Shown here piece by piece: positions 23,232 through 35,116 of a stretch of DNA of 64,000 nt. The stretch spans positions 5,886,580 to 5,950,579 of the forward strand of contig CM045758.1 in assembly GCA_025200525.1 (NCBI GenBank). The letters run 5' to 3'. Each line of letters starts with the position of its first letter. Positions within the stretch are counted from its first letter, which is position 1. The stretch is from Camellia lanceoleosa (taxonomy: Eukaryota; Streptophyta; Magnoliopsida; Ericales; Theaceae). The notes beneath the pieces were generated by a model that worked only from the letters and a program-made list of their open reading frames with translations, did not search any database and was not told the DNA's origin. A program made the position numbers and the translations under genes.

Positions 23232-24251
23232 TTACTCTTGGCTTCTTGGCGGAAGAGGACGATCTTTAATTCTGTGGCCCACCTTGCCACACCTGAAACA
23301 AGCTCCAGAAATTTGATAGCAAACCCCTTTGTGCTTGTTGCCACATACGGAGCAAGGTGGAGTGAATCCACTCCCTTGGCTGGGGCTAGTCATTGACCCC
23401 GTATTCTGTTTCTTACTTGATGGGTTATGCTTGCCCTTCTTAAACTTGAAACCCTGCCTTTTACCTTGCCATTCAGTTGTTGGTGTTTCAGATTGTTTCA
23501 CTGCTGCAATGTTTGACTCGGCCATCAATGCTCGGTCGAGAACACCCACAAAAATTGGCATTTTCAAAACACTTATTCGGTCCTGTATAACAGCACTAAG
23601 GCCTCCTTCAAACCTTCTGGCCTTCTTATACTCGGTGTCCACCATATGTGGTGCATATCTAGCAAGTTCAGTAAATTTCCTCTCATACTCGGCAACAGAT
23701 GTTTTGCCCTGTCTCAGTTGCTCAAACTCAGTCACTTTTCTGTCCCTGATGCACTGGGGAAAATACTTTTCAAAGAAGGACTCTTTGAATTGAGTCCGAG
23801 TCACAATAGTATTCGCGTCACGGGTCAACATCCACCACCTTCTTGCTTCTTCCTGAAGGGTGAAGGTTGCTAACAGTACTTTGTTAGCTTCAGAGCACGG
23901 AAACATTTCAAACAACTTTTCTGTTTCTAGCACCCAAGCTTCAGCCTTTAGCGGTTCTAGGCCTCCCTGAAAGGACGGCGGTTTCATTTTGCTGAACTTA
24001 TGGGTCAGTGCAATAATATCCTCCTCATTAGCATTCACATTCTGTACATTCTGTTCCGGTTGCACCGGAGGAGGAGGAGGAGGTGGGGGCTGTGGATTCT
24101 GTTGTTGTTGATCTAGCCTTTCAATTATCAGTCCCATCATTAGTTCAAGTCTGGCCATTCTGGCCTCAGAGGATGATGATTCAGTTTCATTTGCAGTGTT
24201 CACGTTATCCATTTCACTATAAGCAGTTATAACAGTTATCATCATGAGCAA
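23232..24251 (-). pseudogene. Element D gag
   Basis: This is a 339-codon open frame. A short acidic N-terminus and a polyproline run near residue 60 precede the Retrotrans_gag core (KMKPPSFQGG; AWVLETEKLF; KYFPQCIRDRKVTEFEQL; ELARYAPHMVDTEYKKARRFEGG) and a zinc knuckle, CFRCGKVGHRIKDR. The last Cys of the CCHC knuckle is Arg. The protease is missing because the fragment ends at 23085. The start ATG is one of several; the one 13 codons in (MDNVNTAN) may be the real start. Confidence 0.88.
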
Positions 24252-24410
24252 TTAAGCAGTTGTATCATTAAACAGTTTAACACTTTAACATGTAATCAGT
24301 CAGTCATAAGCACACACTTTTCAAGTTCATGAGATGCCCTAATTGCTTTTCTAGGACACCCTATAGCTCAATTAGACACGTGTGTGCGGTATAACTCGTG
24401 GTTAAGTATC

Positions 24411-24422
24411 GCTCTGATACCA
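24411..24422 (-). promoter_or_regulatory. Primer binding site of element D (initiator tRNA-Met)
   Basis: Reads TGGTATCAGAGC on the minus strand, complementary to the 3' end of plant initiator tRNA-Met, three bases from the LTR end. Confidence 0.9.
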
Positions 24423-24425
24423 CTC

Positions 24426-26870
24426 TGTCACGACCCAAACCCGGCCATATGGGTTTAGCATCAGAATCGCCAAGATGTCAAGATTACCGAAGGCCTCTTG
24501 AATACGATTAAACAGTCTGAGTTAAGCGGGCTGGCGGAAATATCTGATAAATAACTAGTGTCCGTAGAGTGAAAAAAAGTATGTCCAAAACATTTTCCAT
24601 GCATTTAAGCGGTTGAAGCGATCACGGTCTATCGACCATTTAAAGTCGGTCGTCTGAGGATCTGATCCCTTGACAACGATATAATCTGACATAGGCATAC
24701 ACAATATACATATACATAACAGTCGATAAAACCGGGGACTTAACCCCTTGGGCCTTACAGTAAGCCGAAAGCAGTCTATACAGTGATCCCACAATAGTAC
24801 AAAACAGTGAGACAGACAGGGGAAATCAAAACCCCTAAGCCATAGCATGGCAACTAGGAACCTCGCTGTGAGGCACACAGGCTGGCTGGACAAAACTGGG
24901 GACTGACCCACGCTCCTAGCTCCGATCTGGCTGCTGAGAACCTACATATATATATAAACAGTGAGCTAAAGCCCAGTGAATAGCATAATGCGTAAAGGGG
25001 TTATGAATGAATGTCCTTACAGTAATGAAATCAATTCATTATACAGTATTTCAATCCTTCAGTATTTCAGTCAATCAGTATTTCAATCAATCAGTCATAT
25101 GTGGTACATCCATTAGCCTATAAACAGTAGGTCCAAAAGGACCGGGCCTAGATAGACCCAACAATAATGATGGCCAATCATTCAGTAAACAGTATGGTTC
25201 CACAAGGAAACCGACAGAGCTCTGTAACAGTCAATAACAGTGGGTGCTAAGGATGCCACAATACAGTTCGAAATACAGGACATACATTCATTCAATAAAC
25301 AATATCAGTTCAATAAACATTTCAATTCGGTATTCAAAAGATAACCATTTTGAACATATCTTTACACAATCTGTTACTCACAGTGATTGGGCTATCAGTA
25401 GCTAGAGCGCGTCCCCGTGAGCCAACCCTAAACAGTCAATAAATAGAACGCACACTAAGTTTACAGTCGGAAGGATGATAATTAAATCCCTAAATTCCCT
25501 CGGTGTGGTTCTATGCTTAAATCCTCATTAAGATGTTTTAAACTAGGCCTAAGAATGCCTAGGATGAGATGAGGATGCAAAATTACAATTGGAAGGCATT
25601 TTTCAAAAGTTGCTGGAAATAGGCACCTCGCTCGAGCGAGCCTTCCTTCGCTCGAGCGAGCTTGCAAAATCAAAGGCTTCGCTCGAGCGGTCTGATGAAA
25701 CGGTAAAAGTACTGGTTGTTGGATTTTTACGCGCGATACCACGCTCGATGCTCGCTCGAGCGAGACTGCAAAACCAAGGGCTCGCTCGAGCGAGGAATCC
25801 TTCGCTCGAGCGAGTAAGCAAAATCTGGAATTTCCAGATTTGTCTCCCAAGTTCGAACCAAGTATTCAACCATCCAAAACTCCACCTCTTGAGCCCAAAA
25901 TCTGGGAAAACACTTTAAACTCAATGTACAACAAGTTTTGAAAGCTAATTTGCACATGCAAGGGCCAAGAGTTGGTCAATCAAACCCATTTTCAAGAACA
26001 CTTTGTAATCATGCAATGCATGAGCTTTAAATCAAAACCAAGCTTCAATTCTTGTTCAAATGGACCCATTGGCTGGAAAACAAAGTGAAAACATGGTCTA
26101 TGATGAAAACATGGACATGCATGTATAATTTCCAAGAGTTCAACCTCAAAATGCATCAATTCAAGCATGCATGTAACATTGGAGCTCCAAGTCACCATTT
26201 ATGAGCAAATTCATGACTTAATTTTACAATGATGCAAGAATCATGCAAAACTTAGCTCAAAGATCACAAGAAGACAATGAATTTACTTACCTAAGTCTTG
26301 CAATTCAAGTGTAGAAGCCTAAGGATGAAATCTATGCCTCAATTTTCAAGCTTCTTAGCAAATCAACAAGATGATGCACTCTCTCCCCCTATCTCCCTCT
26401 AAATTTCGGTGATGAGGCAACAAAAATGGCTGATGAAAGTTTTGTTAAGTGTAGTGGGATCTTGCAAATCAATAAACAAGGGGGCCTCTATGGGTGGCAA
26501 TGTAGTAAATAAGTCAAAGTTTGCAATTAGCTCATTTTAATCTAGTTTAATGATTCCTAATCAATTTTCAGATAAGTATACCATTAAATCACAAATATTC
26601 TACTAATTATAAAACACCAAACGGTTTCTAAATCGGCCGCCGATAAGGCCTTCAATTAGTAGCTTAAACATATGAATGCAACAGATAAATCAATCAATTT
26701 AAACAGATACAATATGCAATATAATAAATAAACTTATTCAATTTCAGTTTCGATTTCAATCGATCCATTCAATACTTCAGTTAATCCAATTATCAGTCAT
26801 TAGCGGTCGATTTAGTAATGTCGATATATAATTCGATGGTTATTCGATGTCGATGCGAGGGTTATTCTGA
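24426..26870 (-). repeat. 5' LTR of element D
   Basis: Starts TGTCACGACC, the terminus shared by the B and E LTRs. It contains six CGCTCGAGCG palindromes at 25628-25815. The right end stops at GGTTATTCTG near 26870 instead of a CA end. The unlabelled ORFs within it are incidental. Confidence 0.8.
25628..25815. repeat. Array of six CGCTCGAGCG palindromes
   Basis: Six copies of the 10-bp perfect palindrome CGCTCGAGCG (XhoI core) lie at irregular 20-60 bp spacing, often extended to CTCGCTCGAGCGAG. Equivalent, partly decayed arrays occur in the B LTR (32108-32285) and both E LTRs (46040-46335, 61115-61430). Confidence 0.85.
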
Positions 26871-27633
26871 GAGCCATCCCAATACTTGAGTGATAGCTGT
26901 TGTTGTACACAAACTCGGCTAATGGCAAGTAGGTTTCCCAATTTCCCTGAAAGTCTAACACACACATTCTGAGCATATCCTCCAAAGTTTGGTTAGTTCG
27001 TTCAGTTTGGCCATCAGTCTGTGGGTGGTAAGCCTTCTTTCGATCTCAATTCTGCTCCCAAAGCACATTTGCAAACTCGCCAAAATCTTGACACAAACTT
27101 GAGAGTCCTGTCCGACACAATAGACACCGGCACTTCATGCGATCTCACAATTTGATCATATAGATGTTAGCCAGTCTATCAGCGTTATAAATAGTTTTAA
27201 CAGGCAGAAAATGTGCAGACTTAGTCAAACGGTCAACTATAACCCAAATAGAGTCCATACCTCGAGAAGAACGAGGCAATCCCACAATGAAGTCCATGGT
27301 GATGTGCTCCCACTCTGGTATTGGGAGTGGTTGTAGCAAACCGGCAGGTCGTTGATGTTCAGCTTTTACCTGTTGGCAGTGTAGACATCTAGCCACAAAG
27401 TCTGCAATACTCCTCTTCATTCCAGGCCACCAGAAATTCTGTTTCAAATTGTGGTACATCTTCGTATTCCCCGGATGCATAGCAAATTTGCTACTGTGAG
27501 CTTCAGTCATAACACGTTTCCTCAAATCATAGCAATTAGGCACACAAAGACGGTTCTGAAATTTCAGCACACCATTTTCAAACACAAATTTGGGCCTTGG
27601 TTTCGAATCAAACTCCTCTATAATCTTTTTCAA
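26871..27633 (-). pseudogene. Element B integrase (truncated)
   Basis: Residual integrase on the minus strand. The zinc-binding region ([25 protein letters not shown]) and the first catalytic Asp (TMDFIVGLP) are in one frame to 27145. A frame change then leads to a region near 27000-27100 and a segment similar to [11 protein letters not shown] near 26910. Its C-terminus is removed at the junction with element D at about 26870. Compared with element E, the chromodomain-bearing tail is absent. Confidence 0.82.
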
Positions 27634-28742
27634 ATGTTCATCTTCACATTGTTTCTGTTATTAGCAGGTTGAGCAAAGATAGCAGATATCAGTCCATCTT
27701 GTTCATAGCTAGTTGACAAGTCTTTTCGGCTAGATAACAAACACGACACAGTTACACCAGATTTTCGGCTCAAGGCATCTGCCACAGTATTAGCCTTTCC
27801 CGGGTGATACAAGATTTGCAAGTCATAATCCTTGATTAGTTCCATCCAACGTCTCTGTCTCATATTCAACTCCTTTTGGGTAAAGAAATATTTCAAGCTT
27901 TTATGGTCAGTGTACACTTCGCAAGTTACCCCATACAAGTAATGACACCATATCTTCAAAGCAAACACCACAGCTGCCAATTCAAGGTCATGCGTCGGAT
28001 AATTCTTTTCATGAGGTCGCAGTTGTCTGGAGGCATAGGCGATCACCTTTCCATTTTGCATTAGTACACACCCTAAGCCTTTATATGAAGCATCACTATA
28101 CACTTGAAACCCATCAGTACCGTTTGGCAAAGTTAAGATTGGTGCAGTCACTAACCTGGTTTTCAACTCTTGGAAAGCTGCCTCTCTTTGATCATTCCAG
28201 TCAAATGGCATGTTTTTCTGAGTTAACTGAGTCAATGGCAAGGCAAGCTTTGAGAAGTCTTTCACAAATCTCCTGTAGTAGCTTGCAAGTCCCAGAAAAC
28301 TTCGTACTTCTGTCACATTTGTAGGCCTCGGCCAATCCACAACAGCTTCAATTTTTTGAGGGTCTACAGAAACACCATTTTTGTCAATCACATGGCCTAG
28401 AAATACCACACTGTCTAGCCAAAATTCGCACTTAGACAATTTAGCATACAACTTCTTTTCTCTCAATATTTGCAAGGCGGTTCTCAAATACTTTTCATGT
28501 TCTTCCATGTCTTTGGAATATATCAGAATATCATCAATAAATACAACAATAAAATCATCCAGATATGATTTAAACACTCTATTCATAAGATCCATGAAAG
28601 CAGCAGGTGCATTTGTCATCCCAAACGGCATTACCAAAAATTCATAATGTCCATATCTAGTTCGGAATGCAATTTTCTCAATGTCTTCGGCTCTAACCTT
28701 TAACTGATGATACCCAGACCGGAGGTCAATTTTAGAAAACAC
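27630..28742 (-). pseudogene. Element B reverse transcriptase and RNase H
   Basis: A 370-codon open frame begins within RT ([13 protein letters not shown]) and continues through [17 protein letters not shown], the catalytic FIDDIL, connection [16 protein letters not shown], and RNase H ([53 protein letters not shown]). Catalytic residues are present. It is separated from the upstream RT fingers by a stop at 28752 (a TAG between LFDQL and the following residues). It overlaps the integrase frame at its 3' end. Confidence 0.92.
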
Positions 28743-28751
28743 TTGGGCACC

Positions 28752-29765
28752 CTAAAGTTGGTCGAACAAGTCATCTATTCGGGGCAGGGGGTATTTGTTT
28801 TTGATAGTCACTTTGTTCAATTCCCGGTAGTCTATGCACAATCTCAAAGACCCATCCTTCTTTTTGACAAATAACACTGGAGCACCCCAAGGTGAAGTAC
28901 TCGGACGGATAAAGTTCTTGTCTGATAGTTCCTGGAGTTGGGTTTTCAATTCTTTCAATTCAGAGATAGACATCCTATAGGGAGTCTTGGATATAGGTTG
29001 TGTCCCCGGAATCACCTCAATAGTAAATTCAATTTCTCTGTCAACTAAATCCCCCGGTAAATCAGTTGGAAACACATTAGGAAAGTCACAAACAATATGG
29101 ATTGTTTCTACAGTAGGACTGTCAGATGAGGTAGTCAATATGCAATACAGATAACCCCTACAACCCTTCCTAAGTAGTTTTACAGCTTTCATAGCCAAAA
29201 TTAAGTATGGGGGAGGGACTACCCCATTTCCTCTAAAGGTAAATTCAGGCATACCCGGCGGTCTAAATACCACAGTTTTGTTTGCACAATCAATAGTAGC
29301 ACAGTACTTAGTCAACCAATCCATCCCCAAAATGCAATCAAAATGATGAATGTCCAAAGGCAATAAATCCACATACAACGTCATATCACCCACCACAACA
29401 TCACATGCTGGATAGACATGAGTACACATCATAGAATCCCTAGAAGGTGTAGATATAGATAATACACATGTCATATGTTCTAGTGGCCTAGTCAATTTTT
29501 GAGAAAAGGCATGCGACACAAAGGAATGCGTAGAACCAGAATCTATCAACACATATGCATATTGAGAACATACAGAAAGTGTACCTGACACCACGGTATA
29601 GGTGTTCGGTACGTCGCCAGGCACTAAAGCAAACACTCGGCCTTGTCTTAACGGTTCCTTTCCTGCATTGGCTTTGACGTTGGTTTTGGCCACAGAAGCG
29701 GATCCCGCTGAACTCGCCGCAGGTCGATTAGTAGTCTCAGCTCTAAGCGGACAATTTCTCACCAT
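28752..29765 (-). pseudogene. Element B zinc knuckle, protease and start of RT
   Basis: The open frame begins in the middle of the CCHC knuckle (the preceding residues [14 protein letters not shown] straddle 29765). The aspartic protease follows, with an intact active site in [15 protein letters not shown] and ILGMDWL. The RT N-terminus comes next ([47 protein letters not shown]) up to the TAG at 28752. Together with the downstream frame it would form a single Tekay gag-pol; one nonsense codon divides them. Confidence 0.9.
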
Positions 29766-29804
29766 ATGGCCTTTCTTGCCGCAATTGAAACATGCACCTG
29801 ATGT

Positions 29805-30626
29805 TCAGTAACAAATACCTCTGTGCTTATTCCCACAATCGGGACAATTTGGCATAGAGTCATTACCTTGGCTTGAGTTACTGTAAGACCTTGTGTTACG
29901 CTTCTTATTCCCAGAAAATGAACGGCCCTTTTTAAAGCTATTCCCGGATCTTTTCCCTGTCCACTCAATCCGTGGGGCGGAAGTTTGTTTCTTTGCTGCT
30001 AGAATGGATTCTGCCATCAATGCCCTATCCAAAACGCTCACATATGTGGGTAGATTCAGAACTCCCACCCTATCCATTATGTCCAGATCCAACCCATCCT
30101 CAAACTTGCGGGCCTTTTTGTATTCTGTGTCCACCATATGGGGAGCAAACCTGGCTAGCTCAGTGAACTTGGCCTCATACTGGGCTACAGACATCTTGCC
30201 CTGTTTAAGTTCTTGAAATTCTGAGACTTTTCGGTTGCGAAAGCACTGGGGAAAATACTTGTCATAAAAGATTGCATTAAACTGCTCCCATGTCATATTC
30301 CCATTGTTACTACGGATTAACAGCCACCACCTGCGGGCTTCATCTTTTAATGTGTAGGTAGCTAGGAGGACTTTTTGGGTTTCTGAACATGGAAATACCT
30401 CATACAATTTCTCCATTTCAAGCAACCATGTTTTTGCCTTCAGTGGCTCAATCCCACCATAAAATGTCGGCGGTTTCATCTTCATGAATTTCTGTGTCAG
30501 ATTTATGATGTCATTGGTATCCGCCTCAACTTGTACCGGTGGAGGTGGAGGAGGTAAGGGTTGCTGCCGTTGTTGCTGTGTTAGGGTCTCAGTCAATGCC
30601 GCTAACATCTGTTCCATTCGGCTCAT
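29805..30626 (-). pseudogene. Element B gag
   Basis: This 273-codon frame carries the Retrotrans_gag core (KMKPPTFYGG, TWLLEMEKLYEVFPC, YFPQCFRNRKVSEFQEL, APHMVDTEYKKARKF). It ends at a TGA (29805) just before the zinc knuckle; the stop replaces the residue after GICY that other copies encode as Gln. The same frame continues upstream of the first ATG through acidic residues, so the true start may be lost or further 5'. A polyproline tract lies near residue 25. Confidence 0.9.
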
Positions 30627-30841
30627 GCGAGCCTCAGATGATTCACTTTCACCACTTCCCCCTAAGTTCTCGATGTTACTATACAGACATCAAAGGATAT
30701 TAAGCATAGGTATATTCAAATGTGCATTCAGTTTTAATATTCAGTTGCATTACCACACACTCACACATGCAGATGGAATGCCCCTATTTCTTACTAGGAC
30801 ATCCTGAGCTCATACGGACCTGTGTGTGCGGTACAACTCGT

Positions 30842-30853
30842 GCTCTGATACCA
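30842..30853 (-). promoter_or_regulatory. Primer binding site of element B (initiator tRNA-Met)
   Basis: TGGTATCAGAGC on the minus strand, three bases from the 5' LTR end at 30857. Confidence 0.9.
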
Positions 30854-30856
30854 CTA

Positions 30857-33285
30857 TGTCACGACCTAAACCCGCCCCCATAGGTTTGGCACCGTAACCG
30901 GCCAGTAATCCGTGGATTAGCTACGGCCTCCAAACAGATTAACAAATAGTAAGGGGCTGCGGAAGCAAATACATAAAGTAATCAAGGTCCAATGAGTTGT
31001 GATGACGTACATGGGACAGAAAATTTTAAACTTATTTATATACATAAACATGCTAGTCAGATACACCCATATATACAGAATATTTACATCAAGCACTCCC
31101 AAGATCCGACATTACAAAACACAACCATCAACTAGCATGATGTGCAAAACTGCCCAAACATCAGGCTTCAAGCAGAACCTCATCGGGAGGCGCAACAGGT
31201 GGCTTGACCAAAACAAAACGCAACAGAGGGCCATCAGCTCTGGCCAGGGTCTTGTGCCGGCTCACCTACATATATATAATAAACTGTGAGCGAAAGCCCA
31301 GTGAATAATAACAGAGTAAAGATTTTAATGAATGACGTCCATCACAGAGTTAGAAATCAAAGTTCAGGTCAGAAACACAATCTTATCAGAAATAGAGTCT
31401 TATGCAATTTCAGATTTCAAATCAGAAACAGATTCATATACATACTCGTTTTCATATTCATACTCATATTCATATTCAGATTTTGCATAAGATCATATGT
31501 GGTACACCCATTAGCTAACAGATCAGATTGGTCTAGAGACCACAGACAGAATTGGTACCAACGACTAGGAGGGTCCATATCTTGCGCGCAAGTGGCCATG
31601 GTATTATTTCCCCTAGGCAAGGGCCAAATACAGATAACCACAGTATTGTTTCCCCTGGGCAAGGGCCAGATACAGATAACCACGGTATTGTTTCCCCCGG
31701 GCAAGGGCCAGATACTAAGGGTGCCACAATACTTTTCAGAAAATTAAACATTCATTCATAAATCATAAAGTAGCATTTCAGAAAACAGATCATATCATAT
31801 CAGTCAGAAAATACTTAAAGTTAAACATAACTTTACAAAGTTATTACTCACAGTGGGCGTTGATACAAGTAGACGAAGTCAAAAGGATCAAACGATTTGC
31901 GGCACGTGACCTACATAACACACCACAGATACACACTTTGAAACACGCTCTCCAGTCGTACAAAACTTACATCCATGATTCTAAGGGTGTAGCTAATCCC
32001 CTTACCCTTATCATGGAGCCTTAAGCATGGCCTAGGAATGCCTAGGATGAAATGGGGGTGTAAAAATGCCTTAGAAAATGTTTTTCAAAAGTTGCTGAAA
32101 ACAGGGGTCTCGCTCGAGCGAGCCTTCCTTCGCTCGAGCCAGCTTCCAAAATCAAAGGCTTTGCTCGAGCGAGCCTTCCTTCGCTCGAGCGGTCTGATGG
32201 AAAAAGAAAAAATCTTGGATCTTTGTGATTTTACGCTCGATGCTCTTCGCCGAAGGAGCCTCGACAAAGATGCTCGCTCGAGCGAGGAAGCCAAATCTGG
32301 AATTTCCAGATTTGTCTTCCAAGTTCGAACCAAGCATTCTTCAACCAAAAACTCAACCTCTTGGGCCCAATTTCTGGAAAAACATTTCAAACTCATAGTA
32401 TATCAAGTTTCAAAAGCCAATTTGTAAATTCAAGGGCCAAGAGTGAGTCAATTTGAGCACCATTTCCATAAATTCTCAAGAACAAGGGGTTAAACAAACA
32501 TGCATGAGTTCAAATACATTTCAAAGCTTCAAATCATGATCCAAGGCAACATTTAACTCAGAAATTTGTTGACCTCATAGGCTTTAGCAAAAATATGCAC
32601 ATGCATGTAGAAATTTAACACCCAACAACTTCAATTTCCATGAATATGCACATGCATGCATGTTATGGACTTCAATTCAACATACTAAACCCATTTCCAA
32701 CTTCAAACTCTAATCTAACTAAGAGCCATGCAAAAACCAGCTCAAGTACATGAATGAGAGGATGGTGAGAGGGTGGATTCCTACCTTAAACCTTCAAGTT
32801 CAAGTGTGTGAGCTCAATTCTTCTAAGTTGCCTACAATTTCCTCCAAATCCAAGCTAGAACTTGTTGAATTAAGCTTCCTCCTCTACCTATTTCTCTCTA
32901 GTCGAATTTGATGAAGAAAGGGGCTGATCATAATGTTGTCTAGGAGCTAATTCAAGACTTAAACAATTTGGCCCACTATAATGGCAAAATGGTAATTACG
33001 GCAACTTATGTGTTTAGCTTATTTTAATCTAATTTAATCATTCCTAATCACATTTTGGAAAAATATACCATTAAATCACATAAAATCCAACTAGTCTAAA
33101 ACGCTAATCAATTTCGGAATCGGGCACCGATAAGGCTTCCGATTTGCGAATTAAAATTCCGAACACGAACAGATAAAACACAAAATTCATGCAATACACA
33201 TGCAAATTAGTCCCAGATTTCCTCTTAATTATTATTAGGCATAATTAAGTTCCAATTAACGTTAATCAGGGTTGGGGTTATTACA
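30857..33285 (-). repeat. 5' LTR of element B
   Basis: This complete 2429-bp LTR runs from TGTCACGACC to GGTTATTACA. It contains a 42-bp VNTR with three units (31597-31716) and a partly decayed CGCTCGAGCG array (32108-32285). The first 1.14 kb matches 21892-23084. Confidence 0.92.
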
Positions 33286-33405
33286 TTTTCAAAGGAGACT
33301 CCTGCTCTTGATCTTCTTCTTCTTTTTCTTCTTCTTCTTCTACTTGAAGCTCAGGTATTTCTTTTTCTAGCTCAAGGAGTCTCCTCTTTTTTTGCTGTTG
33401 GCCAC
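33286..33405 (-). pseudogene. Antisense PMD gene of element A, exon part 5' of element B
   Basis: After the candidate intron at 33406-33482 the minus-strand frame encodes Gln/Lys-rich then Glu-rich sequence (RRLLELEKEIPELQ, followed by a run of mostly Glu). It is cut at 33286-33290, the TSD of element B, and continues at 21886. The alternative frames meet stops quickly, which supports the splice. Confidence 0.6.
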
Positions 33406-33482
33406 CTTCACAGAAGAAGAATTAAAGATAAGATAACAAGCATTATATAGAAGGTCGAAGGAAAGAAAACAAAGGTATATAC
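33406..33482 (-). other. Candidate 77-bp intron of antisense gene
   Basis: On the minus strand the donor AAGAAAG|GTATATACC and acceptor TTCTGTGAAG|GTGGCC surround T-rich sequence. Splicing joins the Thr/Ser-rich exon to the Glu-rich exon in frame; unspliced reading ends at 33367. Confidence 0.6.
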
Positions 33483-35116
33483 CTTTCTTCGAAGCAGCTC
33501 GAGTGACTTTAGGAGGAGTTGAGACAGTAGGAGTGGACTGAGTTGTAGCAGGTACTGCAACTGAAACAGCGGAAGAAATGACAATCCCAGCTCCCTTGGG
33601 CTTGGGCACATCTAGCACCTTTAGTAGGTTTTGAGGTGAAATAGCCAAATAGACTTCCATATTGCTCACCCACTAATCTTGGTATCTCTTCAATACAGTA
33701 CCTTGAGGAGTGAAAGGGGTGTATTCAAAATTGGCCAAGTCATCCATAAACTTGAAGGCTGCCTCTTCTAGCCTCGACCTCCGAACCTTCAAATCTCTCC
33801 TAGTAAGGCTCAGATTGGTGTTGCTGCAGAGAGAGATTGGAACCCCTTGTGTGAAGCCAAATTGTCTAGCAAATTGAACAGGACAATAAGGCTCAGCTAT
33901 ACATTTATAAGCTCTGGGATTCGTGGTCCCGATAAATAGCTCTCTAGGAAGCAGAAGAGAAACCCATATCTCCTTGTGAGCAGGCGAGGCACAGAGCCTG
34001 TCACTTAGGAAATTATTTAACCAAGTTGGACCAATACTGGGTTCGAAGGGACGGAAATAGTGAAGATGATGGGCAGCTGGTAGCTGATGGAAGAAAGAGA
34101 AATAAAAGGCAAAAGTAGAGGGAGGGAGAAAGTGAAGCATTGGCCAGTCTTATGCCATAGGTAAGAGAGTGTAGCCCAGAAAATTTAAGGCATTTGGATT
34201 GTAATTCAGTAAAATAGGCGAAAACCCAAAGCTGAAGGATCCAGAATGGCCCCCCTTGATTAGTATCTAAAGGTTTTTCACAAAAGAGGGAGCAAACTCT
34301 ATATACATGGCCTAAGATATATGGGGCCAAGGCTACCCTTTTCTGCAAAACAAAGGCTTTGGCAAGAGGGGCAAATTCCAGCATGATTCTTTGGGAGGAA
34401 GTGCAGAAGAGAAATTTGCAAAGCCAATATAACAAGAAGGAAAAGAATTCCCTATCAGTTACCAGACCCTCTTTTTTATTCTCAACTTTAACAAAATCAC
34501 TGTAAGATGAGTTAAGAGATGGGAAGGAGAAAGGGACTGCTAAATTAAGGAAATCTAGTGTAATGAGACTACCAATAGGGGATACTCCTAGAAGATGGCA
34601 TATGTCAAGAACAGTAGGGGCCATCATCCCACACCTAAATTAAAAGAAATTAAAGATGGGGTTCCAAAAACATAAAGCAGCAGGAACTAGGAAAGGGTCT
34701 TCTGAGATAGTTACCCTAGATAGTCGAAGAGCATCGAGAAGACAGAGCTCTTGAAGGTCTAGTGTCCTAGCAGGGACAACCCGGTCGTACCATTCTTGCC
34801 ACTCTGGTCTCATCGTGGGCCAGCATCGGTGAGGGCAATTGATTCTCCAGCCCTTCCAGTCGAGACCACCCTCATAAAGGAGACATTGATCCTCCAGACG
34901 AGGATACAGGGCGGGAAGCTCAGTAAGGATCTCCTTGAATATGGGCCCGAGCACGTAGTCTTGCTGCACATGGCGACGAGGGACAAAGATACGCCCATCG
35001 ATAGCACTTTTTTCCCCGGCCTTGCACTTCTCACATTCTGCATCAATAAGCCTTTTCAAGGCCACAGATGAGCTCACACGCTCTATGGTTGGCACTTTTG
35101 ATGAAGAAGAAGCCAT
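33483..35116 (-). pseudogene. Antisense gene of element A: plant mobile domain (PMD) protein
   Basis: The minus-strand gene starts at ATG 35116 (MASSSSKVPTIERVSS). Its features resemble the PMD / aminotransferase-like family: WRINCPHRCWPTMRPEW, LCLLDALRLSRV, CFWNPIFNFF, then MMAPTVLDICHLLGVSP, FAPLAKAFVL, and FRPFEPSIGPTWLNNFL. PMD proteins (MAIN/MAIL1-like) act in plant silencing, and PMD ORFs are known in some Ty3/gypsy and Mutator-like elements. Breaks: a TAA at about 34640, a frameshift near 34110-34140 and a TAG at 33673. A T/P-rich segment then leads to an intron. The gene opposes gag-pol and lies 5' of its 3' exons at 33286-33405 and 20312-21891. Confidence 0.72.

Larger units (their letters stand above)
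23085..26870 (-). mobile_element. Element D fragment: gag plus 5' LTR of a second Tekay element
   Basis: From right to left it holds a 5' LTR (24426 to about 26870), PBS (24411-24422), gag (23232-24251) and the first codons of protease, ending at 23085. Its gag and LTR differ clearly from B's and are closer to element E's. Both ends are joined to B without target duplications, which fits insertion of D into B's integrase followed by a deletion removing D's pol and 3' LTR and B's 3' internal region. The LTR lacks the final ACA expected at its right end. Confidence 0.75.
21892..33285 (-). mobile_element. Element B: Tekay-type chromovirus, minus strand, TSD TTTTC
   Basis: Ends are TGTCATGACC at 21892 and GGTTATTACA at 33285, flanked by TTTTC at 21887-21891 and 33286-33290. 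The 5' LTR (30857-33285), PBS, gag, protease, RT, RNase H and part of integrase are its own. The 3' side is rearranged: a truncated 3' LTR (21892-23084) joins a sister element's gag and 5' LTR (element D, 23085-26870), which joins B's integrase. The internal sequence downstream of integrase, including any chromodomain, is gone. B sits inside the antisense gene of element A. Confidence 0.9.
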
